A stretch of DNA of 20,228 nucleotides from JANQEA01 sp964530075. Its GTDB lineage: Bacteria; Bipolaricaulota; Bipolaricaulia; UBA7950; UBA9294. Under the pieces are notes generated by a model. The model was not told where the DNA came from, did no database searches, and worked only from the letters and a program-made list of their open reading frames with translations. The translations under genes and the position numbers were made by a program. Below, one piece after another: positions 15,047 to 20,228 of the stretch (position 1 is the stretch's first letter; every line of letters begins with the position of its first letter). The stretch spans positions 1-20,228 of the forward strand of contig CAZGXU010000037.1 in assembly GCA_964530075.1 (NCBI GenBank), given 5' to 3'.

Positions 15047-17519
15047 AGAACTCGACGCAACGCAACTCAGGTATACATGTGACGCTTCCTCTTTCAGCTT
15101 CGAGTCGACCGCCGAACTCGAGCCGCTCGATCGGATCATCGGACAGGAGCGGGCGGTCGACGCGCTCAAGCTCGGGCTCGGAATCAAGGATGTGAAGAAC
15201 CGCTACAACATCTACGTCGCCGGCGACCCGGGGACCGGCAAGATGTCCGCGGTCGAGCACTTCCTCACCCAGGCGAGCGCGGCCGAGGCGCAGCCGCCGG
15301 ACCTGTGCTACGTTCACAACTTCGACAACCCCTACAGGCCCCGCTATCTGGAGCTTCCGGCCGGGAAGGGCTGCCAGCTCCGCACCGACCTCGAGAGCGA
15401 CATCGACCGCCTGAAGCGCGAGATCCCCAAGGTGTTCGAATCGGACGAATTCAAGGCCCGCAGCAAGAAGATCAACGACCGGTACGGCGAGCGGCGGACG
15501 ACCCTCCTTGACGAGATGGAGAAGCGCGCCCGCGGGCTCGGCTTCGCCGTGCAGCGGACGCCGATCGGGATCAACACCCTCCCGCTCCACGACAACGGCG
15601 AGCCGCTCAGCCAGGAGGAGTACGCCGCCCTCCCGGAGGAGAAGCGCGAGGAGATCCGGGAACACCAGGGGCAGGTTCAGACGCTGATCCAGGAGCAGCT
15701 CCAGGAGGTGGCGCGCCTCGACGAGGAACGGGAAGCTGAGATCAAGAAGCTGGCGAGGGAGGCGGTCCTGTTCATGATCGAGCCGCACTTCGCCCACTTG
15801 AAGGATCGCTACGAGGGCCTCGACAAGGTGCTCGCGTTCCTCGAGTCGGTGAAGCGGGACGTCGTCGAGAACCTCGACAGCTTCCAGAACAGCGGCGCGG
15901 CGAAGAAGACGCCGTTCCCCTTTTCCATCCCGCAGGCCGATCCGTTCAAGAAGTACGCGGTCAACGTGCTCGTCGACAACGCGAAGACCGAAGGCGCTCC
16001 GGTCGTCGTCGAGCAGAACGCCACCTATCCGAACCTGTTCGGCTTGATCGAGCGCCGCGTCCAGATGGGCGTCGCCATCACCGACTTCACGATGATCAAG
16101 CCGGGGACTCTCCACCGAGCGAACGGCGGATATCTCGTCCTGAACGCGAACAACCTGTTCCGGCTCGGCCTGAGCTGGGAGGCGCTGAAGATCGCCCTGA
16201 AGCGGCGCGAGATCCACATCGAGGACCCCTGGCAGATGTTGGGGTACTCGACGACCGAGGGACTCCGTCCCGAGCCGGTCCCGTTCCGGATCAAGCTCGT
16301 GATCATCGGGAGCCCCTACATCTACGAGATCCTGTACCACTACGACGAGGACTTCAGCAAGCTGTTCAACGTCAAGGCCGATTTCGGCATCGAGATGGAC
16401 CGGACCCCCGAGCGGGAACAGGAAATGGCGCAGTTCCTGGGCGTCTGCTGCACAGAGGACCCGTCGATCATCCCGTTCGAGCCGAGCGGGGTCGCGAAGA
16501 TGATCGAGTACGCGACCGAGCTGACCGGCGATCAGAAGAAGCTGTCGTGCCAGTTCGGAAACCTCGTGTCGATCGTCAAGGAGGCCTCGTACTGGGCGCG
16601 GACCGACGGATCCGAGCGCGTCTCGGGCGACCACGTGAAGAAGGCCCTCGACAAGCGGGACTTCCGCCACGACCGGATCGACGCCAAGATCCGCGAGATG
16701 ATCGAGCGGGGGACGATCTTCGTCGACACCGAAGGGGAGCGCGCCGGGCAGCTCAACGGGCTCGCCGTCCTCCAGATGGGCGACTACACGTTCGGGAAGC
16801 CGTCCCGGATCACGGCGAGCGTCCACGCCGGCAAGACCGGCCTGGTCGACATCGAGCGCGAGGCGAAGCTCGGGGGAAAGACGCACACCAAGGGGATCAT
16901 GATCCTCAAGGGCTTCCTCGGCGAGCGGTTCGCGCAGGAGCGGCCGCTGTCGTTCTCGGCCAGCCTGGCGTTCGAGCAGAGCTACTCGATGATCGACGGC
17001 GACAGCGCGTCGAGCACCGAGCTGTACGCCATCCTGTCGGCCCTTGCCGACGCGCCGATCCGCCAGGGCCTGGCGGTCACCGGCTCGGTGAACCAGAAGG
17101 GCGAGATCCAGCCGATCGGCGGGGTGAACGAGAAGATCGAGGGCTTCTACCGCGTCTGCAAGGCGAAGGGCCTCACCGGCGAGCAGGGCGCCCTCATCCC
17201 GACCGCGAACGTCGACAACCTGATGCTCTGCGAGGAGGTCGTCGAGGCGGTCGAGGCGGGGCGATTCCACATCTATCCCGTGTCGACCGTCGAGGAGGGG
17301 ATCGAAGTCCTGACCGGCGTCCCCTCCGGCGAGCGTCGCGAGGACGGGACGTATCCCGAGGACTCCCTGTTCGGCCGCGCCGCCGCGCGACTGGAGGCAA
17401 TCCACGAAGTGATGAAGGCCGCGCGCAAGGAAGAGGAGGAAGAGGAAAAGGAGAGGGGAGCCAGGCGTGAGGAAGAGAACGACGAGAACGGGGGGGCCGA
17501 TGAACCGCAAGAGAAGTGA
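15039..17519 (+). CDS. LonB-like ATP-dependent protease (AAA_32 plus Lon protease domain)
   Basis: An 826-aa cytoplasmic protease of the COG1067 group. There is no N-terminal LAN substrate domain; the protein begins with the AAA module. Walker A is GDPGTGKM (62-69). A long charged helical insertion covers about 120-240. The Walker B position reads ANGGYLVLNANN, without the usual acidic pair, as is common in this family. The C-terminal Lon protease domain has the Ser-Lys dyad S656 (in DGDSAS) and K699 (in GGVNEKIEGF), 43 residues apart as in E. coli Lon, plus IQPIGGVNEK. It ends with a very acidic tail rich in E and R. AAGGAGGAG before the ATG fixes the start. A PKD lipoprotein gene overlaps its 3' end by 20 bases, so the two are an operon. 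Confidence 0.94.
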   Translation: MVKELDATQLRYTCDASSFSFESTAELEPLDRIIGQERAVDALKLGLGIKDVKNRYNIYVAGDPGTGKMSAVEHFLTQASAAEAQPPDLCYVHNFDNPYRPRYLELPAGKGCQLRTDLESDIDRLKREIPKVFESDEFKARSKKINDRYGERRTTLLDEMEKRARGLGFAVQRTPIGINTLPLHDNGEPLSQEEYAALPEEKREEIREHQGQVQTLIQEQLQEVARLDEEREAEIKKLAREAVLFMIEPHFAHLKDRYEGLDKVLAFLESVKRDVVENLDSFQNSGAAKKTPFPFSIPQADPFKKYAVNVLVDNAKTEGAPVVVEQNATYPNLFGLIERRVQMGVAITDFTMIKPGTLHRANGGYLVLNANNLFRLGLSWEALKIALKRREIHIEDPWQMLGYSTTEGLRPEPVPFRIKLVIIGSPYIYEILYHYDEDFSKLFNVKADFGIEMDRTPEREQEMAQFLGVCCTEDPSIIPFEPSGVAKMIEYATELTGDQKKLSCQFGNLVSIVKEASYWARTDGSERVSGDHVKKALDKRDFRHDRIDAKIREMIERGTIFVDTEGERAGQLNGLAVLQMGDYTFGKPSRITASVHAGKTGLVDIEREAKLGGKTHTKGIMILKGFLGERFAQERPLSFSASLAFEQSYSMIDGDSASSTELYAILSALADAPIRQGLAVTGSVNQKGEIQPIGGVNEKIEGFYRVCKAKGLTGEQGALIPTANVDNLMLCEEVVEAVEAGRFHIYPVSTVEEGIEVLTGVPSGERREDGTYPEDSLFGRAAARLEAIHEVMKAARKEEEEEEKERGARREEENDENGGADEPQEK

Positions 17520-18135
17520 TCGACCGGCGTGGCTCGCCGCATCGCTCGTCGCATTGCTGGGGCTGACGCTCCTCCTCGCCGCCTGCACCCGCGTCGTCGG
17601 GCCGCGGGCCGAGTTCACCGCGACCCCGGCGTTCGCCTACCCTCCGCTGGAGGTCGCGCTCGACGCGAGCGCCTCATCGAGCCCGAACGGAGCGATCGTC
17701 TCCTACGACTGGGACCTCGGGGACGGCGACACCGCGTCCGGAGTCACGGCGACCCACACGTACGACGAGAAGGGCGTCTACGCGATCACCCTCGTGGTGA
17801 CCGACTCCGCCGGCAGGACAGGGGCGCGGACGCGCTCCGTCGAGGCGCTCAATCGGATCCCGGCCGCGATCTTCACGTCCAGCCCGTACTGGGTCGGGAC
17901 GTACCAGCCGGTCACGTTCGACGCATCGGACTCCTATGACCCCGACGGCGAGATCGTGCAGTACATCTGGTCGTTCGGCGACGGATCGACCGGTGAGGGA
18001 ATGATCGTCGAGCACGAGTACGCGACCCCGGGGTGGCAGCCGCTGGTGACGCTCACCGTGGTCGACGAGGACGGCGGCTCGAACTCGGCCTCGAGGCGGG
18101 TGAACGTCGTCGGCTGCCCGAGCTGCGGGAGCTAA
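17500..18135 (+). CDS. PKD-domain lipoprotein, two PKD repeats
   Basis: A 211-aa lipoprotein. The signal peptide MNRKRSDRPAWLAASLVALL leads to the lipobox LAAC with C29 lipidated. PKD repeat one (about 36-115) has YDWDLGDGDTASG and HTYDEKGVYAITLVV. Repeat two (about 121-204) has DPDGEIVQYIWSFGDG and LTVVDEDGG. It ends with a short VVGCPSCGS tail whose CxxC could bind metal or form a disulfide. There is no enzymatic domain, so a structural or binding role on the cell surface is most likely. I chose the ATG at 17500 because a G-rich tract precedes it and the signal peptide starts there; a GTG at 17467 would add eleven residues. It overlaps the Lon gene by 20 bases on the same strand. Confidence 0.88.
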   Translation: MNRKRSDRPAWLAASLVALLGLTLLLAACTRVVGPRAEFTATPAFAYPPLEVALDASASSSPNGAIVSYDWDLGDGDTASGVTATHTYDEKGVYAITLVVTDSAGRTGARTRSVEALNRIPAAIFTSSPYWVGTYQPVTFDASDSYDPDGEIVQYIWSFGDGSTGEGMIVEHEYATPGWQPLVTLTVVDEDGGSNSASRRVNVVGCPSCGS

Positions 18136-18137
18136 GC

Positions 18138-18324
18138 TAGCCCCCTCACCCTCGCCTTCCCTGACGAAGCCAACAAGGAAGGCGCTCCCCTCATCCCACC
18201 GAAGGGAGAGGGAGAGAAGCGTGGGGCTCCTTCCACTTGAGGAGCACGGTTCTTTCCCCTCCCCCTCCGTGATCGGGGAGGCGGAGCTCCTTCCTTTTCC
18301 CCTCCCCCTGCGTGATGGGGGAGG
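18138..18324. repeat. Array of GC-rich hairpin repeats upstream of the DUF559 gene
   Basis: Starting three bases after the PKD stop there are four inverted repeats in a row. First CGCCTTCC/GGAAGGCG (18153-18160, 18177-18184). Then a looser stem around CCCCTCATCCC and GGGAGAGGG (18187-18212). Then two near-identical units: CCTCCCC/GGGGAGG (18258-18264, 18275-18281) and CCTCCCCC/GGGGGAGG (18301-18308, 18317-18324), both with a C-G-T-G-A-T loop and both preceded by TTCCC, 43 bases apart. The opening TAGCCCCCTCACCC (18138-18151) recurs almost exactly after the DUF559 gene. The style resembles dispersed intergenic repeats of metagenomic bacteria. Confidence 0.75.
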
Positions 18325-18334
18325 CTGGGTGGGG

Positions 18335-18363
18335 GTGACGTTCGCGTAGAACTCAGTTATGAT
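18335..18363 (+). promoter_or_regulatory. Candidate promoter of the DUF559 gene
   Basis: GTGACG (18335-18340) and TATGAT (18358-18363) are 17 bases apart; a second TATGAT follows at 18363-18368. The ATG at 18375 comes 11 or 6 bases after these, and the bases before it (CTTACG) hold no Shine-Dalgarno. The AT-rich stretch stands out from the GC-rich repeats on its left. Confidence 0.45.
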
Positions 18364-18374
18364 ATGATCTTACG

Positions 18375-18728
18375 ATGACGGACAAGATCTCATTCGCCCG
18401 GTCCCTTCGCAAGCGCTCCACCGATGCGGAGACCGCTTTGTGGCGCCGCCTCCGCGGCCAACAGACCGGCGGGGTGAAGTTTCGCCGTCAGGTGCCCATC
18501 GGCCCGTACATCGTCGATTTTGCTTCGTACGACCCGCACATCGTCATCGAACTCGACGGCAGTCAACATGCAGAGCCAGGTCACAGCAAGCGTGACGCCG
18601 TGCGGGATCGCTGGCTCCGAACGCAGGGATTCACAATTCTTCGCTTCTGGGATACCGATGTGCTCGCGAATCCTGAAGCTGTTCTCTCCGCGATCCTCGA
18701 CACCCTCGACCGTTGCAGAGGTGGATAG
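18375..18728 (+). CDS. DUF559 Vsr-like endonuclease-domain protein
   Basis: A 117-aa single-domain protein of the DUF559 family, a PD-(D/E)xK nuclease fold related to very-short-patch-repair endonucleases. The family pattern is complete: LRKRSTDAETALWRRLRGQQ (11-30), KFRRQVPIGPYIVDF (35-49) with D48, IVIELDGSQH (56-65) with E59 and D61, RDAVRDRWLRTQGFTILRFW (73-92) and NPEAVLSAI. It should be able to cut DNA, but the target and cellular role of this family are not established. Third codon positions have more A and T than the neighbours (aat, cct, gaa, ttt), pointing to acquisition from elsewhere. It is flanked on both sides by GC-rich hairpin repeats and has no nearby methylase. Confidence 0.9.
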   Translation: MTDKISFARSLRKRSTDAETALWRRLRGQQTGGVKFRRQVPIGPYIVDFASYDPHIVIELDGSQHAEPGHSKRDAVRDRWLRTQGFTILRFWDTDVLANPEAVLSAILDTLDRCRGG

Positions 18729-18775
18729 CCCCTCACCCCCAGCCCTCTCCCACCGAGGGCGCGGGCGGAGAAGAA
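18729..18775. repeat. Flanking repeat after the DUF559 gene
   Basis: From the stop codon on, TAGCCCCTCACCC (18726-18738) repeats, with one base fewer, the TAGCCCCCTCACCC at 18138-18151. It continues as AGCCCTCTCCCACCGAGGGCGCGGGCGGAG, a loose hairpin of the CCCTCTCCC...GAGGGCG type. Together with the upstream copy it brackets the endonuclease gene. Confidence 0.6.
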
Positions 18776-18816
18776 GAGGAGAGAGGCAGCAGGGCTCAGT
18801 CCGAGCTGCGAGCGGA

Positions 18817-18918
18817 CTAGTCGTTGGCGACGGTGACGACGGCCGAGTCCTGCAACCCCTGATCGTCGACCACCGTCAGGCTGGCGATGAACGTATGGGT
18901 CACCGCCACCGCATCCTC
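18817..18918 (-). pseudogene. C-terminal remnant of a PKD-domain protein
   Basis: The minus strand encodes a 33-residue tail ending at a TAG (18819-18817): THTFIASLTVVDDQGLQDSA followed by VVTVAND. This is the last third of a PKD domain (H-T-F, L-T-V-x-D-D-x-G) and resembles the end of the next intact PKD gene (LLVYDDQGLED). Upstream in the same frame the peptide turns into sequence unlike PKD (GDKADPKGRIAAEMG) and lacks the W-x-F-G-D-G core, so the gene has been truncated. A stem AGTCCG/CGGACT (18798-18803, 18813-18818) overlaps its stop. Confidence 0.65.
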
Positions 18919-19065
18919 GCCCATCTCAGCAGCGATCCGCCCCTTCGGATCTGCTTTGTCTCCCTTCAGAGGCGGCATCATTCCTCGCGCACCACGACGT
19001 GGGGGATGAAGGGCTCATCTCCTCATGCACCCCGCGCCTTGCGAAGGGGGATGTAATAGGAGAGC
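18919..19065. repeat. Repeat-like noncoding segment between two PKD loci
   Basis: No gene is supported. There is an inverted repeat GATCCG/CGGATC (18934-18939, 18946-18951) that extends to AGC/GCT with one bulged base, a short stem GATGA/TCATC near 19007-19020, and a CCCCGCGCC..GCGAAGGGG stem near 19030-19050. The CATCATTCCTCGC portion looks like the dispersed repeats that end in C-A-T-T-C-C-T-C-G-C in many draft genomes; this resemblance is from memory. Confidence 0.4.
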
Positions 19066-19070
19066 AGGTG

Positions 19071-20075
19071 CTACTCCTCGTCCTCCGGCTGGGCGAGGGT
19101 GAGGTTCAGCAGCCCGATGTCCTCCAGTCCCTGGTCGTCGTAGACAAGCAGCCGCACCACGAACGTTCGCGAGGGCACCGAGAGCTGGTAGACGTGCGTC
19201 ACCTCCAGATCGCTTGTCTCGATCTGCCAATCCGACCCGTCGCCGAAATCCCAGATGTAGTAGTCGATCGCATGCCCGGCATCCGCGTACGAACCGCGCG
19301 GATCGAATGTCACTTCGTACAGCGTCGGGACGGTCGTCGGAGTCGGCGAGTCGTACAGGACGAGCGGGTCGGACATGTCGATCGCGGCATGTGGCGCCTC
19401 CTCCCCGGTGAGGTCGGCGGGGACGATCGCCACGATCCGCACCTCAGCGGCATCGACGGCGCCTTCGCCGGTCCAGACGAACAACGTCGCGGTGTACTCC
19501 TGCGTGGCATCCGGCCGGTACGTGTGGCTGACCTGCGCCCCGGACGCGGTTTCCCCGTCACCGAACTCCCAGTTGTACGCGGCAATCGCGTCGGCGCCGG
19601 GCCCCGAGGTCGACCCGTCGAATTCGATCGTCAGCGGGGCCGTCCCGGCGATGCGATCGACGACGATCCGCGCGATCGGTTCCCCCGTTCCCCCGCCCCC
19701 CGGCACCTCGCTGGGGCGGACCTCGATCGACTGCTCCGCCTGGGCCGTCGCGCCCTCGTCGTCGCGCACCGTCAACGTCGCGGTGAACCGGGTCGTCGCG
19801 ACGGCGGCGACGTAGGTGTGCTGCGTCGTCACCCCGGAACCAGTCGCCCCGTCGCCGAACGTCCATGTGTAGCTCTGGATCTCGCCGTCAGGGTCGATCG
19901 AATCGGACGCGTCGAACTGCACCACGAGCGGCGACTCGCCGTCCAGCGGCGTGGCGGCGATCCGCGCGATCGGCCCGATGTTAGCCAGGAAGAGATCGCA
20001 GCCACAAAAGAGGAGAAGCGACGCCGCGAGCCCCACCAGCGATCCGGTCACCGCGCACCGAGCCGCTCGCGTCAT
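19071..20075 (-). CDS. PKD-domain lipoprotein, three PKD repeats
   Basis: A 334-aa lipoprotein. The signal peptide has the hydrophobic run LVGLAASLLLFCGC, with C26 the likely lipidated cysteine (C24 is an alternative). Three PKD repeats follow. The first (about 34-115) has DPDGEIQSYTWTFGDG and HTYV. The second (about 131-215) has ADAIAAYNWEFGDG and HTYRPD. The third (about 225-328) has HAIDYYIWDFGDGSDW, HVYQL and YDDQGLED. A GGGGTGE linker separates repeats one and two, and the C-terminus is acidic (PEDEE). No catalytic domain is seen, so a surface-binding or structural role is likely. GAGGAGGGG before the ATG at 20075 supports the start. It begins 46 bases after the stop of another likely PKD gene on the same strand, so they are probably one operon. 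Confidence 0.88.
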   Translation of the reverse strand: MTRAARCAVTGSLVGLAASLLLFCGCDLFLANIGPIARIAATPLDGESPLVVQFDASDSIDPDGEIQSYTWTFGDGATGSGVTTQHTYVAAVATTRFTATLTVRDDEGATAQAEQSIEVRPSEVPGGGGTGEPIARIVVDRIAGTAPLTIEFDGSTSGPGADAIAAYNWEFGDGETASGAQVSHTYRPDATQEYTATLFVWTGEGAVDAAEVRIVAIVPADLTGEEAPHAAIDMSDPLVLYDSPTPTTVPTLYEVTFDPRGSYADAGHAIDYYIWDFGDGSDWQIETSDLEVTHVYQLSVPSRTFVVRLLVYDDQGLEDIGLLNLTLAQPEDEE

Positions 20076-20121
20076 CGCCCCCTCCTCACGCACACCTCGC
20101 ACGTCCCTACGTCAGGCGGCG

Positions 20122-20228
20122 TTAGATCTCGTCCTCGTTTGTCTCGTAGCCGACCTTCAGCGTGACCTGACGCGAGAACGCGGCCGACTTCTGCCCAAGC
20201 CAGTCCTCGGCCGTCACCGTAATCGTTC
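20122..20228 (-). CDS. C-terminus of a probable PKD-domain protein, partial
   Basis: The minus strand from the window edge encodes 35 residues, including TITVTAEDWLGQKSAAFSRQ followed by VTLKVGYETNEDEI, and ends with TAA at 20124-20122. The T-I-T-V-T-A-E-D pattern followed by S-R-Q-V-T-L-K-V is what the last strands of a PKD or related Ig-like domain look like, but no diagnostic W-x-F-G-D-G core is in view. The acidic end resembles that of the next gene downstream (PEDEE). Most of the gene is outside the window. Confidence 0.6.
   Translation of the reverse strand, partial: TITVTAEDWLGQKSAAFSRQVTLKVGYETNEDEI

Noticed and set aside
18138..18775. A CRISPR array in the repeats around the DUF559 gene.
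   Set aside because: There are only two near-identical units (18258-18281 and 18301-18324), the repeats are hairpins, spacers are not uniform and no cas gene is present.
18138..18775. A classical insertion sequence or transposon.
   Set aside because: No transposase, no clear terminal inverted repeats and no confirmed target-site duplication. The direct TAGCCCC(C)TCACCC copies could just be repeat family members.
18979..18981. A 54-codon minus-strand gene starting at the ATG at 18981 and ending at 18817.
   Set aside because: Its first third is not PKD-like and overlaps the hairpin repeat, there is no convincing Shine-Dalgarno, and the rest is only the tail of a PKD domain. A remnant explains it better.

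Overview
The window is about 20 kb of high-GC bacterial chromosome with mostly C or G at third codon positions. It contains one 100-N scaffold gap (11023-11122), so it is probably a draft or metagenome-assembled genome. Lipoprotein signal peptides, a Fur-type iron switch and an mutS2-spoVG-tRNA-Gln block are bacterial. Full-length NfeD, a LonB-like protease, a COG2231-type EndoIII relative and a MOFRL glycerate kinase are often seen together in deep-branching or thermophilic lineages. The many PKD-domain lipoproteins would fit a candidate phylum such as Bipolaricaulota, but that is a guess from memory and I cannot fix the phylum.

Layout: (1) 1-2799, minus strand: mutS2 -> spoVG -> tRNA-Gln(TTG), where the spoVG stop codon is the first three bases of the tRNA. 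(2) 2932-5331, plus strand: an EamA/DMT permease and a MATE exporter. (3) 5328-7348, minus strand: an EndoIII-like glycosylase and a glycerate 2-kinase joined by an ATGA overlap; the kinase converges on the MATE gene with a shared CTAG double stop. (4) 7401-10095, plus strand: a compact iron-uptake operon feoA-fur-feoB behind a strong Fur box. (5) 10427-11888: a PKD lipoprotein cut by the assembly gap, then a SagB-type oxidoreductase on the minus strand. (6) 12044-13784, plus strand: full-length NfeD membrane protease and a small membrane-anchored zinc-ribbon protein. (7) 13921-15006, minus strand: a lipoprotein with two phospholipase D HKD motifs, divergent from (8) a LonB-like protease overlapping a second PKD lipoprotein (15039-18135, plus strand). 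(9) 18138-19065: an accessory patch with GC-rich hairpin repeats around a DUF559 (Vsr-like) endonuclease gene, followed by a PKD-gene remnant that ends at another repeat-like segment. (10) 19071-20228, minus strand: a three-PKD lipoprotein and the C-terminus of one more likely PKD protein.

Two themes run through the window. The first is cell-envelope surface display and quality control: PKD lipoproteins, a PLD lipoprotein, NfeD and Lon. The second is a transcription-translation style in which several first genes (feoA, nfeD, the DUF559 gene, the PLD lipoprotein and the EndoIII-like gene) have a -10-like hexamer only 6-12 nt before the start codon and no good Shine-Dalgarno at the usual spacing, while genes inside operons have clear Shine-Dalgarno sites or overlaps. 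This suggests leaderless or near-leaderless transcripts. The best candidate for something under-described is the DUF559-plus-hairpin-repeat module at 18138-18775. The spoVG/tRNA overlap is also unusual, because RNase P processing of the tRNA would remove the spoVG stop codon.
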